Part shown: piece by piece, positions 1 to 8,834 of the stretch
Layout of the letters: each line of letters starts with the position of its first letter
How positions within the stretch are numbered: the stretch's first letter is position 1
From: Hyphomicrobiales bacterium
GTDB taxonomy: Bacteria; Pseudomonadota; Alphaproteobacteria; Rhizobiales; Rhizobiaceae
DNA length: 64,000 nt
Direction of reading: 5' to 3'
NCBI GenBank assembly: GCA_900471925.1
Contig: UCGV01000011.1
Span: forward strand, 62,001-126,000
Notes under the pieces: generated by a model
Databases searched by the model: none
Seen by the model: the letters and a program-made list of their open reading frames with translations, nothing else
Told to the model about the DNA's origin: nothing
Position numbers and translations under genes: made by a program

Positions 1-14
1 TCGCGGACCGAACA

Positions 15-224
15 TTACGATTCGTCCATTTTTGCGGCGGTGGCCTTTGCCGCAGGCAGGCCATCCGTCTCGTCAGCCTGACCGGACCGGCGAGCACGCA
101 CCTGTTGTTTGCGTCTTGAAAGATTTTCTCTCAGCTTTTCGGCAGCCCGCTCGCGGCGCAATGCCGCCTGTGCTTCCATGGCTGCTTTCCGGCTCTGCCG
201 GGCCTTTTCAGTCTCTTCGTTCAT
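15..224 (-). CDS. Small charged hypothetical protein
   Basis: A 69-residue protein rich in Arg, Lys, Glu and Ala, with no signal peptide or membrane segment. Residues 3-45 look like one continuous charged amphipathic helix (many RxxR and AAEKLRE patterns), as in small rhizobial proteins of unknown function. The start is preceded by a GAGG on the minus strand, which is close but usable. The next feature, on the opposite strand, is tRNA-Thr. I do not recognise a family and assign no function. The composition is typical of the genome, so it may be real, but a spurious frame cannot be excluded. Confidence 0.5.
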   Translation of the reverse strand: MNEETEKARQSRKAAMEAQAALRRERAAEKLRENLSRRKQQVRARRSGQADETDGLPAAKATAAKMDES

Positions 225-378
225 GCCTCAGGAGTAACCGAATTCGCGCCTTTCCAAAAGTGGTCCGAACGTTATTCCCAGAGAAGTTGGAAATTGCGGC
301 TTGCACTCCTGCCGAACCTGTGGCAATAGCCGCCCCGTTCACGCGAATTGAGCGTTTCCGCTTCACGCGTCTGGTCCT

Positions 379-453
379 GCTGCCGTAGCTCAGTGGTAGA
401 GCACACCCTTGGTAAGGGTGAGGTCGGTGGTTCAATCCCACTCGGCAGCACCA
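379..453 (+). tRNA. tRNA-Thr(GGT)
   Basis: A full cloverleaf can be folded. The 7-bp acceptor stem pairs GCTGCCG (379-385) with CGGCAGC (443-449), followed by discriminator A and an encoded CCA (451-453). The D arm is GCTC/GAGC. The anticodon stem CACCC/GGGTG encloses the loop TTGGTAA, giving anticodon GGT (Thr, ACY codons). The T arm contains GGTTCAATC. Length is 75 nt including CCA. Confidence 0.97.
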
Positions 454-601
454 GTTTCTCCCTTAGCATTATCCACCGCGCCAATTGGTGCCATTGCTGC
501 CGGCGAAAATCTCGCTAGAATATTAGCATTCTGAGGTCTTCACGCAGGGAACCTGAAGGCTTCATTCAATGTTTCTATCGAGACATGCTGGAGGAGTATC
601 G

Positions 602-844
602 ATGGCGACTGAACGATGGAATGGTCCGATCAAGGTAGGTTTCGACGAGGCGGGAGCACACACGGTTAATGGACCGTTCGACGCTCTGGCATGCCTTGCC
701 GAGCACTGGCCGACCGCACGCGGATTGCAATATCTGAAAGCACGCAGCGCCTGCCGCGCGGCACTCGACGGAAGAAAAAGCGTCGAAGAGGCACGCGAGG
801 AGTTCATGGCGGCGGCAAAGGAAGCAAAGCTTAAGGTGCATTAA
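602..844 (+). CDS. DUF982 domain protein
   Basis: An 80-residue protein matching the DUF982 pattern common in Rhizobiales: an N-terminal W-x-x-P-I-x-V strand, then a helix with LAEHWPTARG, a Cys-containing helix (ARSACRAALDGR) and an AREEFMAAAKEA C-terminal helix. Function is unknown; rhizobial genomes usually carry several copies. An in-frame ATG at 569 would add 11 residues, but GGAGG at about 590-594 stands just ahead of ATG 602, so the shorter start is preferred. A strong terminator hairpin follows at 917-950. Confidence 0.8.
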   Translation: MATERWNGPIKVGFDEAGAHTVNGPFDALACLAEHWPTARGLQYLKARSACRAALDGRKSVEEAREEFMAAAKEAKLKVH

Positions 845-916
845 GCTTTCGGCGGCGATCGCGGGCAAGTAACAGGCCCGTGCGTGCCGAAACAGAGCAA
901 TGCTTAATTTTGGCTT

Positions 917-950
917 AACCCTGCACGGAGCTCGTGCAGGGTTTTGTTTT
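917..950 (+). terminator. Rho-independent terminator
   Basis: Perfect 11-bp stem: AACCCTGCACG (917-927), loop GAGCT, CGTGCAGGGTT (933-943), followed by TTGTTTT. It lies 73 bp after the DUF982 stop and probably ends that transcript. Confidence 0.85.
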
Positions 951-1014
951 GAAAGACATTGCGCAATTCAATTGTTCAACAATAGAACGGCGACAGCCAT
1001 CATGATGATGGTTA

Positions 1015-1054
1015 GAGGCTCGTCACCCTCTGCGGGAGACTGCAGACGAGCCTC
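1015..1054. repeat. Inverted repeat, strong hairpin
   Basis: GAGGCTCGTC (1015-1024) and GACGAGCCTC (1045-1054) form a perfect 10-bp stem around a 20-nt GC-rich centre. There is no T-run on either side. It lies between the end of the DUF982 transcript and the 3' end of the convergent secreted-protein gene, and could be a processing or stability element. Confidence 0.5.
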
Positions 1055-1081
1055 GTCCGCAAGCAATTTCGAATATACTCT

Positions 1082-1345
1082 TCAGCAATCCGAAGTATTC
1101 TCATCCTCGACCTGAATATAACCGACACCGATGATTGTGCCATCGGCGGCGCGAATGAAGGATGGCAGGTAGTGCGGATCGGCGGGCTTGCAGGCAACGG
1201 CACTGGTATATTCGTTCAGCGCGATTTCATCCTTGGGCAGAGCCGAATAATTCCTATCGGTTTCGAGGGAAGCATAGGCGGAGCCGGCAAAGGCGCCGCA
1301 TCCGAGAAGCAGGGCCGCAGCCCATGGGCGTATGAGCGTTTGCAT
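1082..1345 (-). CDS. Small secreted hypothetical protein
   Basis: An 87-residue protein with a clear Sec signal peptide: MQTLIRP, a hydrophobic AAALLLGCGAFAG core, and likely cleavage after AYA at about residue 24. The mature part is about 63 residues with two Cys (one in AVACKPADPHYLP, one at the C-terminus) that could form a disulfide, and it ends with a GTIIGVGYIQVEDE strand. The frame is open to 1381, but a GGAGACAAG Shine-Dalgarno sits before the ATG at 1345. The protein should be periplasmic. No recognised domain. Confidence 0.65.
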   Translation of the reverse strand: MQTLIRPWAAALLLGCGAFAGSAYASLETDRNYSALPKDEIALNEYTSAVACKPADPHYLPSFIRAADGTIIGVGYIQVEDENTSDC

Positions 1346-1429
1346 TCTTGTCTCCAGCTTTGAAATCCAGCCTTTCAACACCTGAGACGGGGAGTTGGTT
1401 CCTTGGAAATCGCAGCCGAAAATGCGGCT

Positions 1430-1693
1430 TCATCTAAGCAGCATGCGGCAATGGACATGACCCTTGCCGACGATATCCTCGGCGATTGCGAGCGCCCGCT
1501 CGCTATCGCCGTTCTGGCGCACGAAACCTTCGAGAATGACGAGGGAATCCAGCATGGAAACCATGATTTCACCCGCATCGAGATCGCCTGCGGCATGCAG
1601 GGCGCTTTCCACGGATGCGCGTGTCGCGGCCTCGTTATGACCTCTCATGCAGGCTTCCTCGTGGCTGAACGCGTTTTGAAACCGCAGCACCAT
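1430..1693 (-). CDS. Hypothetical protein, helical
   Basis: An 87-residue soluble, mostly helical protein with no signal peptide and no domain I recognise. It is rich in Ala, Glu and His, with a hydrophobic MVSMLDSLVILEGFV stretch that looks like a helix core, not a membrane span. The frame is open to an ATG at 1708, but AGGAA lies about 7 bases before the ATG at 1693, so the shorter form is chosen. It may share a transcript with the secreted protein downstream (85 bp gap). Confidence 0.55.
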   Translation of the reverse strand: MVLRFQNAFSHEEACMRGHNEAATRASVESALHAAGDLDAGEIMVSMLDSLVILEGFVRQNGDSERALAIAEDIVGKGHVHCRMLLR

Positions 1694-1851
1694 GACCGTT
1701 CCTGACATTGGCTAACAGGATCTTAACGCGAGAGGACGACGTTTTGTTGCGTCCTCGTGCTGGCCGGATGCAAAGTTGAGAGTATTGTGATGCTTCGATC
1801 TTGCAGATCCTGCCGCGGCCGCGATGGCGATTGCATCAAGAGGAGATGATG

Positions 1852-2118
1852 ATGAAAGCGCTGATGCCCGCCCTTTTTGCCGCCGCCCTTGTCGCCGGCT
1901 GCTCGGCCGCGGACGCGCCTGCACTGGAGCCTATTCCCGGCAGCATCACCTATGGCGGGCAGCCGCGCACGAAGCTGACGAAATCGCCGATCGGCAGCGT
2001 CGTCTATAATGATTTCTACGATCAACAGGGCCAACACGTCTACGAAACCTACATTCTCCAGCCCGATCGCAGCCTGAAACTGGTGCGGCGCCAGATCGTA
2101 CCGGACTTCCCGCAATAG
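1852..2118 (+). CDS. Small lipoprotein, paralogue of the one at 56419
   Basis: An 88-residue lipoprotein precursor with lipobox LVAGC and the acylated Cys near residue 17. The mature part is about 70 residues. Its centre carries LEPIPGSITY-x-GQPRTKLTKSPIGS, then a D-Q-x-G-x-x-V-YETYI-x-QPDRSLKL segment. A second protein in this window (56419-56700) shares nearly the whole mature sequence. ATG triplets occur at 1846, 1849 and 1852; AGGAG at 1841-1845 favours the last. The location should be the inner face of the outer membrane or the outer face of the inner membrane. Function unknown. Confidence 0.75.
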   Translation: MKALMPALFAAALVAGCSAADAPALEPIPGSITYGGQPRTKLTKSPIGSVVYNDFYDQQGQHVYETYILQPDRSLKLVRRQIVPDFPQ

Positions 2119-2225
2119 TGTATGGCCCGTCCGCGCAGCTTGACAGGCGCGGCGATCAAGAACATTCAAGGAACGTCTTATGTTTAAGCCGGTGATTCTC
2201 CGGCGCGAGCCAACCGGACGGCTGG

Positions 2226-4286
2226 ATGTATCTCGAAAAGCTCAATCCGCAGCAGCGTTTGGCCGTGGAGCACGGCACGCTCGTCGACGGCAGCCATATT
2301 GCGGGGCCGCTGCTCATCATTGCCGGTGCCGGTTCCGGCAAGACGAATACGCTTGCCCACCGCGTCGCACATCTCATTCTCAAGGGCGCCGATCCGCGCC
2401 GTATCCTGCTGATGACCTTTTCCCGCCGGGCAGCGGCCGAAATGGGCCGACGCGTCGAGCGCATCTGCGGTGAAGTGCTCGGCAAGAATTCCGGTGTGAT
2501 GGCGGATGCGCTCGCCTGGAGCGGCACGTTCCACGGCATCGGCGCGCGGCTGCTGCGCGACTATGCCGAGCAGATCGGCGTCGATCCCGCCTTCTCCATT
2601 CATGATCGGGAAGACAGCGCCGACCTGATGAACCTTGTGCGCCACGATCTCGGCTTCTCCAAGACCGAGAGCCGGTTTCCGACGAAGGGCACCTGCCTTG
2701 CGATCTATTCGCGCGCGGTAAATTCCGAGAGTGAGCTGCCAAAGGTGTTGCGCGACGCCTTTCCCTGGTGCGCGACTTGGGAAAACCAGCTTCGCGAACT
2801 TTTTGCCTGTTATGTCGAGTCCAAGCAGAGTCAGAATGTGCTCGATTACGACGATCTCCTGCTCTACTGGGCACAGATGGTGGCCGAGCCCATGATTGCC
2901 GAGGATATCGCCAGCCGTTTCGACCATGTGCTTGTCGATGAGTATCAGGACACCAACAGGCTACAGTCGTCGATCCTGCTGGCTCTCAAGCCCAGCGGCC
3001 ATGGGCTGACGGTCGTCGGCGACGATGCGCAGTCGATCTACTCCTTCCGTGCCGCGACGGTACGAAACATTCTCGATTTCCCCGCCGCCTTCAGCCCAGC
3101 CGCCAATGTCGTCACACTCGACCGCAACTATCGCTCGACGCAGCCGATCCTTGCGGCGGCCAACGCCGTGATCGACCTTGCTTCCGAGCGTTTCACCAAG
3201 AACCTCTGGACGGAACGGGAATCGCCCGAACGGCCGAAATTGGTGACGGTGCGCGACGAGAACGAGCAGGCGCGCTATGTGGCGGACAAGATCCTCGACA
3301 ACCGCGAGGAAGGCGTGAAGCTGAAGAGCCAGGCCGTGCTCTTTCGCGCCTCGCATCACAGCGGCGCACTCGAAGTGGAGCTGACCCGCCGCAACATTCC
3401 CTTCGTGAAATTCGGCGGCCTGAAATTCCTCGACAGCGCGCACGTGAAGGACATGCTGGCCGCGCTCCGCTTCGCCCAGAATCCGCGCGATCGGGTGGCA
3501 GGCTTCCGGCTGATGCAGATCCTGCCGGGTGTCGGGCCTTCCACGGCACAGAAGGTGCTGGACCAGATGGCCGAGGATGCGAGCCCGCTGACGGCGCTTG
3601 CCGCCCTGCCCGCACCACCGCGCTCCGGCGAGGACTGGACTTCCTTCGTTTCGACCATGCAGGAACTGAAGACCGGCAAGGCCGGCTGGCCGGCCGAAAT
3701 CGAGCTGGTGCGGCAATGGTATGAGCCGCATCTGGAACGGCTGCACGAGGATGCGAGCGCACGGCTGGCCGACCTTATCCAGCTCGAACAGATCGCCGGC
3801 GGCTATGCCTCGCGCGAGCGCTTCCTGACGGAGCTGACGCTCGATCCGCCGGATGCGACTTCGGATCAGGCGGGTGTGCCGCTGCTCGATGAGGACTACC
3901 TGATCCTCTCCACCATCCATTCGGCCAAGGGGCAAGAATGGACCAAGGTCTTCATGCTGAATGTCATCGACGGCTGCATTCCCTCCGATCTCGCCGTCGG
4001 TACGACCGCGGAAATCGAAGAGGAGCGGCGGCTGCTCTATGTGGCGATGACGCGCGCCAAGGATAATCTCGACCTCGTCGTGCCGCAGCGCTTCTTCACC
4101 CATGGACAGAATTCGCAGGGCGACCGGCACGTCTATGCCGCTCGCACCCGCTTCATTCCCGCCACGCTGCTGCAATTCTTCGAGGTCTGCGGCTGGCCGC
4201 AGACAAAGTCCGACACCGCCGCGAGCCAGCAGGCACGGCAGGTGCGCATCGATGTCGGCGCGCGCATGCGCGGCATGTGGCGCTGA
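2226..4286 (+). CDS. UvrD/Rep-family ATP-dependent DNA helicase
   Basis: A 686-residue superfamily 1A 3'-5' DNA helicase, close to the usual length for Rep/PcrA-like enzymes. All motifs are present: Q motif NPQQ (7-10), Walker A AGAGSGKT (33-40), Ia TFSRRAAAEM (64-73), II VDEYQDTN (237-244), III GDDAQSIYSFR (265-275), IV LDRNYRS (298-304), V IHSAKGQEW (564-572) and VI RRLLYVAMTRAK (601-612). It probably unwinds DNA during repair or removes proteins from DNA. It lacks the long C-terminal tail of classical UvrD and is probably an accessory helicase. The Shine-Dalgarno is weak. It ends beside a RIME-like repeat and a convergent gene. Confidence 0.93.
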   Translation: MYLEKLNPQQRLAVEHGTLVDGSHIAGPLLIIAGAGSGKTNTLAHRVAHLILKGADPRRILLMTFSRRAAAEMGRRVERICGEVLGKNSGVMADALAWSGTFHGIGARLLRDYAEQIGVDPAFSIHDREDSADLMNLVRHDLGFSKTESRFPTKGTCLAIYSRAVNSESELPKVLRDAFPWCATWENQLRELFACYVESKQSQNVLDYDDLLLYWAQMVAEPMIAEDIASRFDHVLVDEYQDTNRLQSSILLALKPSGHGLTVVGDDAQSIYSFRAATVRNILDFPAAFSPAANVVTLDRNYRSTQPILAAANAVIDLASERFTKNLWTERESPERPKLVTVRDENEQARYVADKILDNREEGVKLKSQAVLFRASHHSGALEVELTRRNIPFVKFGGLKFLDSAHVKDMLAALRFAQNPRDRVAGFRLMQILPGVGPSTAQKVLDQMAEDASPLTALAALPAPPRSGEDWTSFVSTMQELKTGKAGWPAEIELVRQWYEPHLERLHEDASARLADLIQLEQIAGGYASRERFLTELTLDPPDATSDQAGVPLLDEDYLILSTIHSAKGQEWTKVFMLNVIDGCIPSDLAVGTTAEIEEERRLLYVAMTRAKDNLDLVVPQRFFTHGQNSQGDRHVYAARTRFIPATLLQFFEVCGWPQTKSDTAASQQARQVRIDVGARMRGMWR

Positions 4287-4297
4287 AACAAAGACTT

Positions 4298-4358
4298 AGA
4301 GCATTGCTACGCAATTCCGGACGCAAAACCGCTGCACACTTTTGCTGGAACTGCTCTA
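4298..4358. repeat. RIME-like palindromic repeat, family A
   Basis: An outer AGAGCA/TGCTCT inverted repeat encloses a copy of the 46-bp family A unit: GCAATTCCGGACGC (4311-4324), the shared core ACCGCTGCACACTTTTGC, then GGAACTGC. It fills the gap between two convergent genes, and its right end contains the TAG stop codon (minus strand) of the next gene. Confidence 0.8.
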
Positions 4359-5417
4359 TAGAGCAAGCTTCGGCTTCGGCGGCTCAAAGAAGCGGCTGAT
4401 CATCTCATCATTGACCAGAGCGATTGCTGCCGGCGACCATTTCGGATTGCGATCCTTGTCGACCACGGCCGCGCGCACGCCCTCGTAAAAATCGTGACCA
4501 TGCAGGATCTGCATGCAGGCGCCGAGCTCGCGGGAAAGGCATTCGCCAAGCGTGCGGCTCTGGCGCCCAGCGCGCAACAGGCGCAGTGCCAGCTTGAGAC
4601 TGGTCGGGGAGCGCGTGAGGATCACGCGGCGCGTCTCGGCGGCGAACTCAGCCTCTTCCCTGGCGAGCGTCGCGACGATCTCCTCGACGCTGTTGAAGCG
4701 GAACGCACGGTCGATCAGGGCGGCATTGACCTCCAGCCTGCCCTCGCCCGGCTGGTCGGAGAGATCGCGCAGGGCCGCGTCTACATCGACAGAGGAACTT
4801 CCGACGGGCAGGTTCGAGACAAGCACGACCAGCTCTTCAAGACGCGAGCAGGATATGCAGAGATCGGCGAGACCGATGTGGATCGCATCGGCGGCATTGA
4901 TATCCAGCCCGGTCAGAGCCATCCATGTGCCGCTTTCGCCCGCCGTGCGCGGTAGCAGCCATGTTGCGCCGATATCGGGGAAATAGCCGATACCGGTTTC
5001 CGGCATGGCAAGGCGGGTGCGCTCGGTGACGATGCGATGGCGACCGTGCGCGGAAAGGCCGACACCGCCGCCCATGGTGATGCCGTCCATCAGCGCCACA
5101 TAGGGTTTGGGATAGTTGGCGATCCTATGGTTCAGGCGAAACTCCTCGCGCCAGAAGATTTCCGCCAGGCCGTCGCCGGCGCGTCCGCTCTGGTGCAGGG
5201 CGCGAATATCGCCGCCGGCGCAGAAGCCGCGTTCGCCTTCGCCCATGACGATAACGGTTGCGACGTCCTCGTCGCCGGCAAAATCATCGAGAGCGACGGC
5301 AATGGCGCGCACCATGGGGATCGTCAGGCTGTTCAGTGCCTTGGGGCGGTTCAGGCGGATAAGGCCTGCCGTACCCCGTCTTTCAACAATGACGTCGCTT
5401 TGATTGCTGCTGTTCAT
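4356..5417 (-). CDS. 3-hydroxyisobutyryl-CoA hydrolase
   Basis: A 353-residue crotonase-fold enzyme of the 3-hydroxyisobutyryl-CoA hydrolase type (EC 3.1.2.4), which releases 3-hydroxyisobutyrate in valine breakdown. Evidence: RGFCAGGDIRALHQSGR near residue 65, the oxyanion-hole segment GGGVGLSAHGRHRIV near 117, and ETGIGYFPDIGATWLLPR near 140, where the Glu and Asp of this subfamily sit. It is longer than plain enoyl-CoA hydratases (about 260) because of the C-terminal extension typical of the family. A plain enoyl-CoA hydratase assignment is less likely. Its stop codon lies inside the repeat at 4298-4358. Confidence 0.9.
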   Translation of the reverse strand: MNSSNQSDVIVERRGTAGLIRLNRPKALNSLTIPMVRAIAVALDDFAGDEDVATVIVMGEGERGFCAGGDIRALHQSGRAGDGLAEIFWREEFRLNHRIANYPKPYVALMDGITMGGGVGLSAHGRHRIVTERTRLAMPETGIGYFPDIGATWLLPRTAGESGTWMALTGLDINAADAIHIGLADLCISCSRLEELVVLVSNLPVGSSSVDVDAALRDLSDQPGEGRLEVNAALIDRAFRFNSVEEIVATLAREEAEFAAETRRVILTRSPTSLKLALRLLRAGRQSRTLGECLSRELGACMQILHGHDFYEGVRAAVVDKDRNPKWSPAAIALVNDEMISRFFEPPKPKLAL

Positions 5418-5486
5418 GGTCCCACCTCGCTCCTGCCCTAGGAATAAACGGGGTCGAGGCGGGATTCCAGTGGCTTAAGGGTGCAA

Positions 5487-7442
5487 TCAGGCCGGGATCG
5501 ATTGCGAAACGGCTGCGTTGCGCTTGGCAGCGTAGTCTATTGCCATTTCCAGCGGCAGCGGCCGCGAGAAATGATAGCCCTGCGCCAAACGCACGCCGAG
5601 CCCCTTCAGCGACTCGGCCACTTCTCCGCTTTCCACACCTTCCGCCACGGAGGCGATTCCGAGGTTCTGGCAGAGGTTGGCGACGGAACGGGTGATGTTC
5701 ATGCAACGTGCGTCGCGATCGAAATTCATCACGAAGGCCTTGTCGATCTTCAGCTTGTCGAAGGCGAGGCGGTGGATGTGGCTGAGGCTCGAATAGCCGG
5801 TGCCGAAGTCGTCGAGCGCGATCGAGATGCCGGCGGCGCGCAACACGCCGATCACCTTGTCGGCCGTGTCGAAGTCCGACAGGAGCGCTGTCTCGGTGAT
5901 CTCGAATTCGATGCGCCTGGGATCGACCCCGGAGCGCGTGACCATGGCAAGCAGTGCCATCGACGTTTCGTGGTCGCAGATATCGCGGGCCGACAGGTTG
6001 AAGGAGACGCGCAGATGCGCCGGCATGATCTTCAGCGCGTCGAGGGCCTGGCCGAGGAGGATGCGCGTCATGCGACCGATCACGGCGGTGCGTTCGGCAG
6101 CGGGAATGAAAGCGTCGGGGCTGATGCGGCCGAAGCGGGCGCTGTCCCAGCGGGCCAGCGCCTCGAAGCCGACGACACGATCGCTGCGCAATTCGATGAT
6201 CGGCTGATATTCGAGTTTCAATTCCCTGGCGAAATTATCGGTCTGCAGCTCAAGTTCGATGAGGTAGCGCTGCGTGAGGATCTTCTCATGCTCGGGGGAG
6301 AAGAATTCGACGCCGCCGGTGCGCTTGCTCTTGACCTGATAGAGCGCGAAATCGGCCTTTTCGTAGAGGTCTTCGGCCGTGTATTCGCCGGCTTCAGGAT
6401 AGACGATGCCACAGGAGCCAGACACCCGCACCGAACCGTCGGGAATTTCATAGGGATCGCGCACGGCCGCGCAGAGGCCAAGGCCCAGTTCCGAGACAGC
6501 ACGCAGCGTCAGATCGGACGGGAAGATGATGCCGAACTCGTCCCCACCGAGACGCGCGACGATGCCCCGTTCGCCGACGAGCGAGACGAAGCGGCGCGCT
6601 GTCTCCTTCAGGACGAGATCACCGGCTGCATGGCCGAAGACGTCGTTGACCGGCTTGAAACCGTCGAGATCGACGATACCGATAACCGGCGGCGAGGACG
6701 GATTCTGCTGCAGCATCCTTTCGAGCGACAGGAAGAAGCTGCGGCGATTAGCAAGGCCGGTCAGCTGGTCGTGCAGGGCATTGCGGCTGTTGACGAGGTT
6801 CAGCTCCTCGGCTTCCGCCTGCTTCTGCTGCAGTTCGTCGGTCAACAGCACCAGACGGGCGAAATTCTGGAAGTAGCTGTTGATGACGCGCAGGAAGGGC
6901 AGAACCAGGAAAAGCCCGCTGACGGCCGTGGCCACGAAGACCGGATTGCCGGAAAAGAGGAAGGTTATCACCATGGCCGTGAAGGTGATGACAGTGGTGA
7001 TGGTTGCCGCAAGCGGCAGGTGCGTGAGACAGAAAACGCAGGAAATGCCTGTAACAACGAGGAAATAGGCGATCTGGCCCTGCTGCGAGGCATCGCCATA
7101 CTGATAGAGCGCGATGGCCCAGCCACCGAAGCCGATCGTCAGGATCACGGCACCTGCCAGCGTTCCCTTCATCAGCCGCAGGGCGCGCTCCGGTGTGACG
7201 TTTTCCTTGCCGTTGATCTCCCACCAGCAGAGGCGGAAGATGCAGACGATGCTGAGGCCGACGGGAATATAGAGCGACAACCAAAGAGGCGCGGACTTGA
7301 TGTGGGTGATGGCCACGGCCAGCGCATTGATGACAAGAAGAACGTAAAGAATCGGAATTTGCGACGACAAAGCTTTGAACTGTGCCACCAGAAACTTCGG
7401 ATTATCTTTTTGCAGCCGCAACGAGGCTATGAAATTCTTCAT
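5487..7442 (-). CDS. Membrane GGDEF-EAL cyclic-di-GMP protein
   Basis: A 651-residue cyclic-di-GMP turnover protein. Residues 30-190 hold about five or six membrane segments, followed by a short coiled coil (about 200-220). The GGDEF domain (about 222-380) has an intact active-site motif GGDEF at 299-303, and I see no RxxD inhibitory site just ahead of it. The EAL domain (about 395-640) has EAL at 427-429, NLSARD at 482-487, DDFGTGYSS at 544-552 and EGVE at 601-604. Both active sites look intact, so it could make or degrade c-di-GMP; the direction cannot be read from sequence. The membrane part probably senses a signal. Confidence 0.93.
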   Translation of the reverse strand: MKNFIASLRLQKDNPKFLVAQFKALSSQIPILYVLLVINALAVAITHIKSAPLWLSLYIPVGLSIVCIFRLCWWEINGKENVTPERALRLMKGTLAGAVILTIGFGGWAIALYQYGDASQQGQIAYFLVVTGISCVFCLTHLPLAATITTVITFTAMVITFLFSGNPVFVATAVSGLFLVLPFLRVINSYFQNFARLVLLTDELQQKQAEAEELNLVNSRNALHDQLTGLANRRSFFLSLERMLQQNPSSPPVIGIVDLDGFKPVNDVFGHAAGDLVLKETARRFVSLVGERGIVARLGGDEFGIIFPSDLTLRAVSELGLGLCAAVRDPYEIPDGSVRVSGSCGIVYPEAGEYTAEDLYEKADFALYQVKSKRTGGVEFFSPEHEKILTQRYLIELELQTDNFARELKLEYQPIIELRSDRVVGFEALARWDSARFGRISPDAFIPAAERTAVIGRMTRILLGQALDALKIMPAHLRVSFNLSARDICDHETSMALLAMVTRSGVDPRRIEFEITETALLSDFDTADKVIGVLRAAGISIALDDFGTGYSSLSHIHRLAFDKLKIDKAFVMNFDRDARCMNITRSVANLCQNLGIASVAEGVESGEVAESLKGLGVRLAQGYHFSRPLPLEMAIDYAAKRNAAVSQSIPA

Positions 7443-7561
7443 GATCCCTTTTCCCTTGGCAGGAACGAACCAGAAAAGGCTTGATTATTCCTTATTCACG
7501 TAACGTCAGGCAGCCCCGTCTGCGGAGAAATAGTAAATGCAAGGTTGCGCGCGGTTGCATC

Positions 7562-8596
7562 TTAGAAAGAAGCTGCAGCCAGTGCGCGATGAATGCTGTG
7601 AAGATCGTCGACGCTCCTGTTCATCAGGAAGAGTTCCCAATCGAGCGAGCTGCGGACGATGGTTTCAAGGGAATCGTGCTGCGGTGCCCAGTCCAGAACG
7701 CGGCGGGCAAGCGTCGCATCAGCGACGACACTGGCTGCATCGCCCGGGCGGCGCGGTGCCATATTGATCTTGAAGGAATGGCCGTTCAGGCGGGTAACCA
7801 TGTTCAGGACGTCGAGCACCGAATAGCCGTTGCCGTAACCGCAATTGGCAACCAGCGGCCCCTTGCCCTTGCGCAGATGCTGGAGCGCCTTCAGATGCGC
7901 AGCTGTGAGATCGCTGACATGGATATAGTCGCGTACTCCAGTGCCGTCATGGGTCGGGTAATCGAACCCGTAGACCGAAAGGCTGTCACGCTTTCCAAGT
8001 GCCGCCTCGCAGGCAACCTTGATGAGATGGGTCGCACCCGCTGTGGACTGTCCCGCACGCATCTGCGGATCGGCACCGGCGACATTGAAATAGCGTAGCG
8101 CCACATAGTCGAAATCATAGGCGGCGGCGGCATCGCGCAGCATCATCTCGGTCATCAGCTTGGACTGGCCGTAAGGATTTTCCGGATTGAGCGGCGCGGT
8201 TTCCTTTACCGGTGCGGAACTCTTCTGCGGACCATAGACGGCCGCAGTCGAGGAGAAGACGAAGTTGCGGATACCGGCCTTGATGGCGGCACTCAGGAGC
8301 ACGCGGGTCTTGCCCGAATTGTTGTCGTAATAGGACAGCGGATCGGCGACCGAGACCGGCACGACGGCCGAGCCGGCGAAATGGATGATCGCCTCGATAT
8401 CGTTCTCGATGAAGATCTTCTTCAGAACGTCGGGATCGGCAACATCCCCAAGATAAAAGCGCGCGGCGGGCGCCACGGCCCATCGAAAACCGGTGGAGAG
8501 ACGGTCGAGCACGACCACGTCTTCACCGGCATCAAGCAGCGTCCAAACCATGTGGCTGCCGATATATCCAGCACCACCTGTCACCAGAACCGCCAT
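7562..8596 (-). CDS. galE: UDP-glucose 4-epimerase
   Basis: A 344-residue extended SDR enzyme that interconverts UDP-glucose and UDP-galactose. In rhizobia this gene is often called exoB and supplies galactose for exopolysaccharide and LPS. Seen: the NAD-binding GGAGYIGS (7-14), catalytic SST (115-117) and Y142-GQS-K146, then RYFNVAGADP and a GTGVRDYIHV segment typical of GalE. The frame extends upstream to 8668, but the Rossmann strand begins at the ATG at 8596, which has AGGGA ahead of it. It is monocistronic by position. Confidence 0.94.
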   Translation of the reverse strand: MAVLVTGGAGYIGSHMVWTLLDAGEDVVVLDRLSTGFRWAVAPAARFYLGDVADPDVLKKIFIENDIEAIIHFAGSAVVPVSVADPLSYYDNNSGKTRVLLSAAIKAGIRNFVFSSTAAVYGPQKSSAPVKETAPLNPENPYGQSKLMTEMMLRDAAAAYDFDYVALRYFNVAGADPQMRAGQSTAGATHLIKVACEAALGKRDSLSVYGFDYPTHDGTGVRDYIHVSDLTAAHLKALQHLRKGKGPLVANCGYGNGYSVLDVLNMVTRLNGHSFKINMAPRRPGDAASVVADATLARRVLDWAPQHDSLETIVRSSLDWELFLMNRSVDDLHSIHRALAAASF

Positions 8597-8799
8597 GTCT
8601 GCATTCCCTGTTTTATAATTTTTTCGGGAGCATCTGAACGGGTTTTTCCTTTCCGATTTTGTTATCAAACAGCCTCGGAAAGCCTTTGCGGCCGGTATGT
8701 TTGGCGATGTGGTTAGAGGCGGATTTCGAGCTTTGCTACAATTTTATCGACCAGCCTGTTTTGGGACAAAATGGCCTGCGCACCCCTTTTTCGGGTGCG

Positions 8800-8828
8800 T
8801 TGACAAGTTGCGAGCGGAGCGTCACATT
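8800..8828 (+). promoter_or_regulatory. Sigma70-type promoter for leader RNA
   Basis: TTGACA (8800-8805), 17-bp spacer, CACATT (8823-8828). The expected transcription start is about 7 bases on, at the A of ATG 8835, so the leader ORF would be leaderless or nearly so. A hairpin CGCACCC/GGGTGCG (8779-8799) sits directly upstream. Confidence 0.6.
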
Positions 8829-8834
8829 GGGGCC

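Noticed and set aside
5481..7484. A 667-codon open frame on the plus strand, antisense to the GGDEF-EAL gene
   Set aside because: It has no recognisable domain and lies opposite a gene with intact GGDEF and EAL motifs; long antisense frames are expected at this GC content.
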